Below, in pieces: positions 7,473 through 14,625 of a stretch of DNA of 64,000 nt (within the stretch, counting starts at the first letter, position 1; each line of letters starts with the position of its first letter). The position numbers were made by a program, and so were the translations under genes. The notes under the pieces were generated by a model. It did no database searches and was not told where the DNA came from. It saw only the letters and a list, made by a program, of their open reading frames with translations. Location of the stretch: assembly GCA_042093895.1 (NCBI GenBank), contig JBELEI010000003.1:1-64000 (forward strand), written 5' to 3'. The stretch is from Cognatiyoonia sp042093895. Its GTDB lineage: Bacteria; Pseudomonadota; Alphaproteobacteria; Rhodobacterales; Rhodobacteraceae.

Positions 7473-9158
7473 ATGCGCCTGCGTCCCCGTCAGAAGGCCT
7501 TTGTTGAGCGCAGCGTGTCTGCGCTCAACGCCCGCCGCAACACGCTTGGGGTGGCTCCCACCGGTGCGGGCAAGACGATCATGCTCTCGGCGGTCACCGG
7601 CGAGAGCATCAAGGATACCGATGCCAAGGTGTGCATTCTGGCCCATCGGGATGAGCTGACAGCGCAGAACCGCGGGAAGTTCGAACGCGTGGTGCCGAAT
7701 GTCGGCACCTCCGTCGTAGACGCTTATGAGAAGTCCTGGGGCGGCCAGGTCACTTTCGCAATGGTTCCGACCTTGGCGCGGTCCTCGAACCTCGACGGCA
7801 TGCCGCGTCTGGATCTCCTCGTTATCGATGAGGCACATCATGCGGTCGCGGCAAGTTACCGGCGCATCATCGATCGAGTCCGCGACGCCAATCCAGAAGC
7901 GCGCGTGTTTGGCGTGACGGCAACGCCCAATCGGGGTGACCGGAAAGGATTGCGTGAAGTCTTCGATAATGTCGCCGACCAGATCCGCTTGGGAGAATTG
8001 ATCGCCTCGGGCCATCTCGTGCTGCCGCGCACCTTCGTCATCGACGTCGGCGTGCAGGACGAGCTGAAGTCGGTCCGAAAGACATCCTCGGATTTCGACA
8101 TGTCCGAGGTTGCCAACATCATGGACCGCGCCCCGGTGACCGAGGAGGTGATCCGCCACTGGAAGGAAAAGGCGGGCGACCGGCAGACGGTGATCTTTTG
8201 TTCCACCGTCGAGCATGCGGCGCATGTACGCAACGCCTTCCAGGCCGCAGGCATCTCTGCAGCACTGATCCATGGGGAAATGCCTTCTGAGACCCGCAAG
8301 TCCGTCTTGGCTGATTACGCGGGCGGTAAGATCAGGGTCATCGTCAACGTGGCTGTATTGACGGAGGGCTGGGATCACCCGCCCACCTCCTGTGTCGTGT
8401 TGCTGCGACCGAGTTCCTACAAGTCCACCATGATCCAGATGGTCGGACGTGGGCTGCGCACGGTCGATCCCGAGGAATTCCCGGGCGTGGTAAAGACCGA
8501 TTGCGTCGTTCTGGATTTCGGTACCTCGAGCCTGATCCACGGAACGCTGGAGCAGGATGTCGATCTGGACGGGAAGACTAGCTCTGGTGAGGCGCCGAGA
8601 AAGGCCTGCCCGTCCTGTGGAGCAGATATTCCTCTGGCCAGCAGCGAATGCCCTATCTGCGGCGATGCCTTCGACGAAGAGGAAAGTGGGCCCGGGATCA
8701 CAGCAACGCCCCTGTCAGGGTTCCTTATGACTGAGATCGACCTTCTGAAACGCTCAAGTTTCGAATGGGTCGACCTTTTTGACTCCGAGGAAGCGCTCAT
8801 GGCTACGGGCTTCAACGCCTGGGGCGGCATCTTCTGGTTTGAGGGTCAGTGGTACGCGGTTGGTGGCCGGAAGAACGCGGCGACACGTCTTCTGGGCATC
8901 GGGGAACGCTCCGTGTGCCTGGCCCAAGCGGATGACTGGCTGAACGAGCATGAGACCGACGAAAGCGCCTTCAAAACGCGTGGCTGGCTGAACCAGCCCG
9001 CCACCGAAAAGCAGCTCAAGTACCTCTCGCCGGAGGCACGGAGCGATTTTGGCCTCACGCGCTACAAAGCCTCGGCTTTGATGACCTTTGGCTTCAACAA
9101 GCGCGATATCGGCCGTTTGGTCGAAGCTGCTGCCGGCGTTGGTCGGAGGGCAGCGTGA
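7473..9158 (+). CDS. DEAH-box superfamily 2 helicase with C-terminal zinc ribbon
   Basis: 561 aa. Domain 1 holds the Q-like motif Arg-Pro-Arg-Gln near residue 4, Walker A Ala-Pro-Thr-Gly-Ala-Gly-Lys-Thr (28-35), Asp-Glu-Ala-His near residue 117 and Thr-Ala-Thr-Pro near 150. Domain 2 has Val-Ile-Phe-Cys-Ser-Thr and motif VI-like Gln-Met-Val-Gly-Arg-Gly-Leu-Arg-Thr near residue 322. A four-cysteine ribbon follows (Cys-Pro-Ser-Cys-Gly and Cys-Pro-Ile-Cys-Gly near 375-395). Motif order matches phage replicative or RadD-like unwinding enzymes. GGAGG lies 8 bases before ATG 7473. It overlaps the next gene by four bases (GTGA). Confidence 0.9.
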   Translation: MRLRPRQKAFVERSVSALNARRNTLGVAPTGAGKTIMLSAVTGESIKDTDAKVCILAHRDELTAQNRGKFERVVPNVGTSVVDAYEKSWGGQVTFAMVPTLARSSNLDGMPRLDLLVIDEAHHAVAASYRRIIDRVRDANPEARVFGVTATPNRGDRKGLREVFDNVADQIRLGELIASGHLVLPRTFVIDVGVQDELKSVRKTSSDFDMSEVANIMDRAPVTEEVIRHWKEKAGDRQTVIFCSTVEHAAHVRNAFQAAGISAALIHGEMPSETRKSVLADYAGGKIRVIVNVAVLTEGWDHPPTSCVVLLRPSSYKSTMIQMVGRGLRTVDPEEFPGVVKTDCVVLDFGTSSLIHGTLEQDVDLDGKTSSGEAPRKACPSCGADIPLASSECPICGDAFDEEESGPGITATPLSGFLMTEIDLLKRSSFEWVDLFDSEEALMATGFNAWGGIFWFEGQWYAVGGRKNAATRLLGIGERSVCLAQADDWLNEHETDESAFKTRGWLNQPATEKQLKYLSPEARSDFGLTRYKASALMTFGFNKRDIGRLVEAAAGVGRRAA

Positions 9159-9577
9159 TCCATGCCCCATGCACCCCGGCCGCGCCCACGCTGGCTGCTG
9201 ATCGCCCGGATTTCCGGCTTTGGCATCCGCGTTTCATGCCCTGTGCCGTCTGTCTGCGCCCCGCGCGAGGCTTCGGCTTCTTCGACCCCAACAAACCGCG
9301 CCCGCGAGACCACCGCTGGTTCTGCTCCATGCCCTGCCAGGGGTTCTTCGCCGCGCGCGCTCGAAAAGGACTGAAAATGCAAGGAATGACCGACGAAGAA
9401 CAGGTGGCCATCGCCCAAGTCATGAAACGCCTCGGCACGGCCATGGATGAGATCGGCTGGCAGAAGCGGCTGTGTGACCTGAGCCAAGCCGACGTGACCT
9501 TTCTGATCGGTGAAGTGCTGGAAGGCTACGGCTCCGAAATGTCGCGCCTCGCGAAATCCCAGGAGGTGCCGTTTTGA
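9155..9577 (+). CDS. DUF6511-like zinc-binding protein
   Basis: 140 aa. The GTG start at 9155 overlaps the helicase stop and has GGAGG a few bases upstream; ATG at 9236 (residue 28) is a possible alternative. The N-terminal half has Cys-Ala-Val-Cys-Leu-Arg-Pro-Ala-Arg-Gly-Phe-Gly-Phe-Phe-Asp and then Trp-Phe-Cys-Ser-Met-Pro-Cys-Gln, a four-cysteine zinc site of treble-clef type. The rest is helical and acidic, ending Ser-Gln-Glu-Val-Pro-Phe. Small proteins of this type sit between helicase and nuclease genes in Rhodobacterales prophages. The function is unknown; position suggests a DNA-metabolism accessory. Confidence 0.65.
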   Translation: MIHAPCTPAAPTLAADRPDFRLWHPRFMPCAVCLRPARGFGFFDPNKPRPRDHRWFCSMPCQGFFAARARKGLKMQGMTDEEQVAIAQVMKRLGTAMDEIGWQKRLCDLSQADVTFLIGEVLEGYGSEMSRLAKSQEVPF

Positions 9578-10344
9578 CCCTCGATTACAACCATCGCCCC
9601 AGCTTTGCCGAGCGCGTCAACGAGGTGATCGACGCCGCGCTCACCGCTGAGAACGCTACGCGCGCGTCGCGCGAGTATCTTGGCGGTTCCCGCCTTGGCC
9701 ACGCCTGCGAGTGCGCGCTGCAATTCGAGTTCACGGGCACACTGAAGGATGAAGGCAAGGATTTCTCGGGGCAGTCGCTGCGCATCTTCGCGATCGGTCA
9801 TATGCTTGAGGATCTGGCTGTCGCCTGGCTCCGGCAGGCGGGCTTTGATCTCTACACACGCAAGGGCAACCGGCCCGATGGTGGCCAGTTTGGCTTCTCT
9901 GTCGCGCGGGGGCGTATCCGCGGCCATGTCGACGGGATCATCGCCTCGGGCCCTGAGGGGTTTGGGCTTGCCGTTCCCATGCTCTGGGAATGCAAGACTA
10001 TGAACGCGAAGAATTGGCGCGCCTGCGTCAAGGATGGCGTGACGAAGTCGAAGCCCGTCTATGCCGCCCAGATTGCCGTCTATCAGGCATACATGGAGGC
10101 CACGGTTCCCGGGATCTCGGCCAGCCCGGCGCTTTTCACCGCGATCAACAAGGACACGGCCGAGCTGCACCATGAATTGGTGCCCTTCGACGCCGGCCTC
10201 GCGCAGCGGATGTCCGATCGCGGCGTGCGGATCTTGCAGGCCACAGACGCAGGCGAGTTGCTGCCACGGGTGACCCAGAGCCGTGACTTCTTCGAATGCC
10301 GCTTCTGCTCCTGGGCCGCGCGCTGTTGGAGCCTGCCAACATGA
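9574..10344 (+). CDS. Cas4/RecB-like PD-(D/E)XK nuclease with Fe-S cysteines
   Basis: 256 aa. The TTG start at 9574 has AGGAGG 8 bases upstream and overlaps the previous stop. Catalytic core: Gly-His-Met-Leu-Glu (motif I), Gly-His-Val-Asp-Gly-Ile-Ile (Asp of motif II), Leu-Trp-Glu-Cys-Lys-Thr (Glu-x-Lys of motif III) and Gln-Ile-Ala-Val-Tyr-Gln. Four cysteines fit a Cas4-type iron-sulfur cluster: Cys in Ala-Cys-Glu-Cys-Ala-Leu at the N-terminus and Cys-Arg-Phe-Cys...Cys-Trp at the C-terminus. It likely processes DNA ends for annealing recombination with the Sak4-like protein. The stop overlaps the next ATG (ATGA). Confidence 0.85.
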   Translation: MTLDYNHRPSFAERVNEVIDAALTAENATRASREYLGGSRLGHACECALQFEFTGTLKDEGKDFSGQSLRIFAIGHMLEDLAVAWLRQAGFDLYTRKGNRPDGGQFGFSVARGRIRGHVDGIIASGPEGFGLAVPMLWECKTMNAKNWRACVKDGVTKSKPVYAAQIAVYQAYMEATVPGISASPALFTAINKDTAELHHELVPFDAGLAQRMSDRGVRILQATDAGELLPRVTQSRDFFECRFCSWAARCWSLPT

Positions 10345-12761
10345 CCGACCTCACTAAAGACCCGCCCAACAGCCCAGAAGAGCACGAGGATGCAAAAATG
10401 AGGAGCGATATCGAAGATCGTCAGAGCCTGTCGGCCGACACGCCCGTCGAAAATCTTATCCATTTCAACCCGTGGCGGGATTTCAACGACGCGCCGCCGC
10501 AGGTTGATGTCTTCGGCGACGAGCCGGACACCGAGCAGATTGCCCGGTTCATGGACGTGGTCTTCGGTTACTGCGACGGATTGATTCCGGTCCGAAGCTT
10601 CATCGACAAGGGGCAGGGCTTCGACGGACGCCCACATAATATCTGGATCGAGGCCAACGAGGCAGTGGGCGAAAAGATGGTCACTTTCGCCACCTGGGCG
10701 TGGCGCGAGGGTGCGGCCGTCTATGTCATCCCCGGGACCGTGGCCGAGGCGGGGCAGGCTAAGGCGGCTGATGTCCTGCAGATGCAGGCCGTGGTAGTGG
10801 ATATCGACAGCGGTGACATTGCTGCCAAGCGCGCCCATCTGGAGCGTCACCTCGGACCGCCCACCATGGTGGTGGAAAGTGGCGGCGTGACGCCCGAGGG
10901 CCAGCGCAAAGCCCATGTCTGGTGGAAGCTGACCGAGCCCGCCGAGGGCAGCGATATCGCCCGCGTAACCCGCCTGCGCGGGGACATTGCCGCAAAGGTT
11001 GGCGGTGACATGCACTTCCGATCGGCCCACCAGCCCATCCGTGTCGCGGGCTCGGTCTATTACAAGAACAGCCTGAAGACCCAGGTCCAGATTGTTGAAC
11101 TGAATGCCGAGCGCGAGCGTGACCTTGGCGAATTCATCGAGGTCGTGGCCGACATGCCGCCCGCACCGGGCGTCAATCTCGCGCCAGATTTCACTGCGCC
11201 CGACAAGCCTGCCGTCGATGATGTGTTGGTCACCCCGGTGCGCGAGCGCGCGCAGGATGACTGGTCGCGCTTTGAAGGAGCTTCGGCCGCCATCGGATAC
11301 TTCATCCGCATGGTCCATGAGGGCCGGATGTCGAAGGACGAGGGATGGGAGGGTATCTGCGGCTACAACGCGGCTATGTTGCGGCCTCAGTGGCCGGTGG
11401 AGCGCCTCAAGCGTGAATCCGAACGGCTCTGGGCACGACATGTGGAAAAATGTGGACCGCCTCTCATCCGGCTTGACAGCGCAGCCCCTGCGCCAAATGA
11501 GATGCCCGCCTTCACGCTTGGCGCGCTGCTGGGCGACGACAGCCCAATGCCTGCGGACATCATTGCTCCGCGTGTGCTGACGCCCGGTGGGCTGCTGGTG
11601 CTGGGTGGTGCGCCCAAGGTCGGGAAAAGCGACCTTCTGATATCCTGGCTCGTGCACATGGCCGCAGGCCTGCCGTTCCTCGACTTCACACCACCGCGGC
11701 CCTTGCGCGTGTTCTATCTGCAGGCCGAGATCCAGTATCACTATCTGCGCGAGCGGATGAAGCAGATCAGCCTTCCAATAGAGGTCCTGGCCGGCGCCCG
11801 CGACAACCTCGTGGCCACGCCAAAGCTGAACTTACTGCTCAATACCGAAGGCAGTGTCCGCGTGGCCGAGGCGATCCGGCGGTCCTTCCCCGACGCGCCG
11901 GTGGACATTATCTGCATCGACCCGATCCGGAACCTCTTCGACGGCGGTCCTGACGGCGGTGGCGAAAACGACAACACAGCGATGATGTTCTTTCTCAAGG
12001 AACGGGTCGAGGTTCTGCGCGATCACATCAATCCCGACTGCGGGGTCATTCTTGCGCACCACACCAAGAAGCTCAGCAAGCAGCAGATAAAGGATGATCC
12101 GTTTCTCGCGCTCTCCGGCGCCAGCGCGTTGCGCGGGTTCTACACCTCGGGGCTGATCCTCCATCGTCCAGACGAGGAAAGTTCACAGCGCCGTCTTGAG
12201 ATCGAACTGCGCAACGGTCCGGCGCTGGCCGCCAAGCTGGTTGACAAGGAAAACGACGCCTGGGTCGAGATCAATCCGATGAACGAGCGACTGGTGCGTA
12301 AGGAAGTAGGCGCAAAGCTCGATGCCGAGAGGCTCCGAAAGCATGATGTCATTCTTGGAATGCTGCTGGACGAGGCGGTGGGCGAGCGTCTCTACACCGC
12401 GATGCAGTTCTGTGAGAGTTTTGAAAACCGAGGCGGCCTTGGCAGCAAGCACACGATCCGCGAGCGCCTCAGCGTCCTCGCCACCAAGGGGTTCGTGAAG
12501 TTCCTGCGTGACCCATCGACGTTTGGCTTTCCCATCACCCGGTCGCGATTCGGCTATCTCTGCGTCGAGGGAATGCAGTTCGGCGCACCGGTCGAGCATG
12601 TCGACCAGGTCACTGGGGAGGTCACCACTGAGACCCGCCCGGTCCTGCCCAGCCATTTCAAATGCCCCCAGTCCGGGCTTAGCCTCGAGGTCGAAAACCC
12701 TGCTGTCTGGGTCTACCCGGAGGGGCTGGATGACCACCTAAGTCATATGAGTGAGGCCTAA
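10341..12761 (+). CDS. Primase-helicase: AEP-like N-terminus fused to RepA-type AAA ATPase
   Basis: 806 aa. ATG 10341 overlaps the nuclease stop (ATGA). The N-terminal half resembles archaeo-eukaryotic primases: Val-Val-Val-Asp-Ile-Asp-Ser-Gly-Asp near residue 155 (Asp-x-Asp metal site), Lys-Ala-His-Val-Trp-Trp-Lys-Leu near 190 (His motif) and a later Asp/Arg segment before Ala-Gly-Ser-Val-Tyr-Tyr-Lys. The C-terminal half is a hexameric RepA/AAA_25-type ATPase with Walker A Gly-Gly-Ala-Pro-Lys-Val-Gly-Lys-Ser-Asp near residue 425, Ile-Cys-Ile-Asp-Pro-Ile-Arg (Walker B) and Leu-Ala-His-His-Thr-Lys-Lys. It should prime and unwind at the phage origin; the iteron-like repeats overlapping its 3' end fit that job (inference). 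Confidence 0.8.
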   Translation: MTDLTKDPPNSPEEHEDAKMRSDIEDRQSLSADTPVENLIHFNPWRDFNDAPPQVDVFGDEPDTEQIARFMDVVFGYCDGLIPVRSFIDKGQGFDGRPHNIWIEANEAVGEKMVTFATWAWREGAAVYVIPGTVAEAGQAKAADVLQMQAVVVDIDSGDIAAKRAHLERHLGPPTMVVESGGVTPEGQRKAHVWWKLTEPAEGSDIARVTRLRGDIAAKVGGDMHFRSAHQPIRVAGSVYYKNSLKTQVQIVELNAERERDLGEFIEVVADMPPAPGVNLAPDFTAPDKPAVDDVLVTPVRERAQDDWSRFEGASAAIGYFIRMVHEGRMSKDEGWEGICGYNAAMLRPQWPVERLKRESERLWARHVEKCGPPLIRLDSAAPAPNEMPAFTLGALLGDDSPMPADIIAPRVLTPGGLLVLGGAPKVGKSDLLISWLVHMAAGLPFLDFTPPRPLRVFYLQAEIQYHYLRERMKQISLPIEVLAGARDNLVATPKLNLLLNTEGSVRVAEAIRRSFPDAPVDIICIDPIRNLFDGGPDGGGENDNTAMMFFLKERVEVLRDHINPDCGVILAHHTKKLSKQQIKDDPFLALSGASALRGFYTSGLILHRPDEESSQRRLEIELRNGPALAAKLVDKENDAWVEINPMNERLVRKEVGAKLDAERLRKHDVILGMLLDEAVGERLYTAMQFCESFENRGGLGSKHTIRERLSVLATKGFVKFLRDPSTFGFPITRSRFGYLCVEGMQFGAPVEHVDQVTGEVTTETRPVLPSHFKCPQSGLSLEVENPAVWVYPEGLDDHLSHMSEA

Positions 12762-12838
12762 CTCATATGACTTCACGAACTGTGCATCCAATGAAATCAA
12801 TGGGTTATGGGAGAATAAGAGTTAGGCCCCTAACTCAT
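12737..12838 (+). repeat. Iteron-like repeats CCTAA(C/G)TCAT, candidate replication origin
   Basis: Direct copies lie at 12737-12746 (CCTAAGTCAT), 12757-12766 and 12829-12838 (both CCTAACTCAT). The first two are exactly 20 bases apart and agree over 14 bases apart from one position. Inverted partial copies are GAGTTAGG at 12819-12826 and AGTTAGG at 12900-12906. They overlap the 3' end of the primase-helicase gene, where replication origins of RepA-type systems are often found. Confidence 0.5.
12740..12773. repeat. Perfect 13-bp inverted repeat over the primase stop codon
   Basis: AAGTCATATGAGT at 12740-12752 pairs with ACTCATATGACTT at 12761-12773 around an 8-base loop; the TAA stop of the primase-helicase (12759-12761) is inside. 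Each arm itself holds the palindrome TCATATGA, 20 bases apart. No T-run follows, so an origin element or protein-binding site is more likely than a terminator. Confidence 0.6.
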
Positions 12839-13094
12839 GTCCGAAGACTTCTACGAGCGGAATTATCAAATAAAATCAGATTCTTAGGTGCCTCGAAACA
12901 GTTAGGTGTCAAACCCCCATACTACGTATGGGGAGGCCACCCCCAGGGGTTGGCCTCTCATCCCATACGTCTGGGCCAGGCCCGCGCGCCGCCATGACGG
13001 TCTTCTTGCACCCAATCCGACGACGGCGGCACGCACCGCCAAGCACAAGACCGCCGTCGTCTTCCACCCGAGCAGTCCAAAAAGGAGGCCACTC
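12774..13094. promoter_or_regulatory. Structured noncoding region between primase-helicase and resolvase
   Basis: About 320 bases without a convincing gene. It contains GAGTTAGG/CCTAACTC (12819-12836, 2-base spacer), an AT-rich stretch at about 12861-12884, CCCCATAC/GTATGGGG (12915-12933, 3-base spacer), then GAGGCCA...TGGCCTC with a C4/G4 inner stem (about 12933-12957). An in-frame GTG at 12906 could extend the resolvase, but the strong site at 13081-13088 marks the true start. Confidence 0.5.
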
Positions 13095-13631
13095 ATGGCT
13101 GACATGACTCTGACCAACATCGATGGTCACGCAACATCTGAATCGCGCAACTTCCCTCAAGGCGGTTCAACAGTTCTCGCTCTCGACCTTGGTACCATCA
13201 CCGGCTGGGCCCTGCGCGGCTTTGACGGGCTGATCACCAGCGGCACAGCGTCGTTCAAGCCCAGCCGCTACGACGGTGGCGGGATGCGCTACCTGCGCTT
13301 CACGAACTGGATCACCGAGATCGACCGGGTGTCCGGCCCGATCGAGGCCATCTGGTTCGAAGAAGTTCGTCGTCATGCCGGCACCGATGCGGCGCACGTC
13401 TTTGGCGGTCTAATGGCCAGCTTGACCAGTTGGGCCGAACTTAGGGGCATCCCATATCAGGGCGTCCCTGTGGGAACGATCAAGAAACACGCGACCGGCA
13501 AAGGCAATGCGCCGAAGCAGGCGATGATCAACGCCGCCCGCGCTCGCGGCTTCTCGCCCACCGACGACAACGAAGCCGATGCCATCGCGATCCTGCTCTG
13601 GGCCATCGAGACCCGGGGAGGTGTCGCATGA
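13095..13631 (+). CDS. RuvC-like Holliday junction resolvase
   Basis: 178 aa, AAAGGAGG at 13081-13088 before ATG 13095. RNase H-fold motifs: Leu-Ala-Leu-Asp-Leu-Gly-Thr-Ile-Thr-Gly-Trp-Ala (first catalytic Asp near residue 31), Ile-Trp-Phe-Glu-Glu-Val (Glu near 88), a Lys-Lys...Gly-Lys-Gly-Asn-Ala-Pro-Lys segment, and Asp-Asp-Asn-Glu-Ala-Asp-Ala-Ile-Ala (C-terminal Asp pair near residue 163). It should resolve branched DNA made during phage recombination or before packaging. Some phage RuvC-like proteins are debranching nucleases rather than strict resolvases. It overlaps the next gene by four bases (ATGA). Confidence 0.85.
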   Translation: MADMTLTNIDGHATSESRNFPQGGSTVLALDLGTITGWALRGFDGLITSGTASFKPSRYDGGGMRYLRFTNWITEIDRVSGPIEAIWFEEVRRHAGTDAAHVFGGLMASLTSWAELRGIPYQGVPVGTIKKHATGKGNAPKQAMINAARARGFSPTDDNEADAIAILLWAIETRGGVA

Positions 13632-13828
13632 GGTTCACCCCCAAAGGTTATGGCGGCCAGCGTCGGTCGCCCGAAGAGGTCAAACGCGATGGTTGGCGGG
13701 ACCAGGGCGTTCTCGCTGTCAGCGTCGATGACCAGCGCCTCACCTGGCCCGAGCGCGAACTGGTTGAACAGCTGGGCACCAAGCTGTACGGGCGGCGCCC
13801 CTCGCAGGGGGAGGTGTGTCATGGGTGA
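13628..13828 (+). CDS. Small hypothetical protein
   Basis: 66 aa, ATG 13628 overlaps the resolvase stop. The sequence opens Met-Arg-Phe-Thr-Pro-Lys-Gly-Tyr-Gly-Gly-Gln-Arg-Arg-Ser and contains Leu-Thr-Trp-Pro-Glu-Arg-Glu-Leu-Val-Glu-Gln-Leu-Gly. It is basic at the N-terminus and helical in the second half. No known domain is recognised. The last eight bases overlap the DUF6362-like gene, so it is part of the same coupled early operon. Confidence 0.6.
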   Translation: MRFTPKGYGGQRRSPEEVKRDGWRDQGVLAVSVDDQRLTWPERELVEQLGTKLYGRRPSQGEVCHG

Positions 13829-14199
13829 GAAGAAAGTCTGGACCGCCGAGGACGTCGCCGATCATTTCGAAGAAGCGTTTCGCACCTTGCGCAAGCTACC
13901 GCCGGTTAAGGCAAAGGGGTACTTCAACGCCTGGCCTGAGATTGCGCGAACCAGCCGTGAGATCGCAGCGATGGAACCGCAGCCCATGCGCGTCTGGCCT
14001 TCGGCGGCGTCGATCACCCGGCTTGAGCAAATTTGACTGGGTGCTCTGGATAGATGAGGCCGAGCGGAAGCTGATCTGGTCGCGGGCTGCGCGTGTGCCG
14101 TGGAAACAGATCAGCGGCGAGCTTGGCGTCGACCGCACGACGGCATGGCGCAAGCACAAGCTTGCCTTGACCAAGATCGCCTCGCGTCTGAATGTCTGA
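13821..14199 (+). pseudogene. DUF6362-like HTH gene split by a +1 frame change
   Basis: ATG 13821 opens a 71-codon frame ending at TGA 14034-14036. It has Phe-Arg-Thr-Leu-Arg-Lys-Leu-Pro-Pro-Val-Lys-Ala-Lys-Gly-Tyr-Phe-Asn-Ala-Trp-Pro-Glu and ends Ile-Thr-Arg-Leu-Glu-Gln. The rest of the family pattern continues in the +1 frame from 14032 to 14199: Phe-Asp-Trp-Val-Leu-Trp-Ile-Asp then Trp-Lys-Gln-Ile-Ser-Gly-Glu-Leu-Gly-Val-Asp-Arg-Thr-Thr-Ala-Trp-Arg (HTH). Joined, they give about 125 aa, the normal length. Either a base was gained in the AAATTT run (mutation or read error), or the protein is made by +1 frameshifting at ATT TGA C. A DNA-binding early protein in either case. Confidence 0.75.
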
Positions 14200-14625
14200 G
14201 CGACTCCAATGTGTTGCAACACTTTTGTGTTCGACACATGCAACATTTCCGTGCTATCCGTAGGGCATAATGGGGAGAGTGCGTTGGAAAACGGCTCTCC
14301 CCGTTTTCGTTGGTGGGTACCCCGCTGGACCCCCGAGTCCGCCCAAGGGTCCAGCTGGCATCCAGCGCGCTAACCCACTGAATTCACGGGTCCTTCCTGG
14401 CCCCAAACGTATACGGGGGGGCTAGGCGCGCAATATCGCTAGCGACAGGGCCCGTTTTTTGGGAAGCCACCCCAGCGGGTATCCACCCGCGATCTGACAA
14501 AAACCACAATTAAACAAACCCTTGGAGCTGGATGCCTTGGCCGCCGCTTGACCCTTCGTAGAGTCCAAGCTGGTTGCTGGTATCCGGAACCCAGGGGTCC
14601 ACCCCATTGAGGCGCCCTGAAAATT
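14200..14625. other. Noncoding region with nested hairpins
   Basis: 426 bases with no credible gene. At 14208-14247 nested inverted repeats occur (palindrome TGTTGCAACA; AACAC-TTTT-GTGTT; outer AATG..TTGCA with TGCAACATT). At 14272-14302 GGGGAGAG pairs with CTCTCCCC over a 15-base loop and is followed by GTTTT, a possible weak terminator. GGCATCCAGC near 14360 has a distant inverted copy near 14530. It separates the replication/recombination block from the methyltransferase. Confidence 0.45.

Noticed and set aside
7191..8540. 449-codon minus-strand open frame across the helicase gene.
   Set aside because: The sense strand encodes an unmistakable DEAH helicase and SSB-like protein; the antisense frame has no motif.
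10083..11741. 552-codon minus-strand open frame across the nuclease and primase genes.
   Set aside because: It is a shadow of GC-rich sense genes: composition is unlike a protein, there is no ribosome site, and the sense frames carry clear domains.
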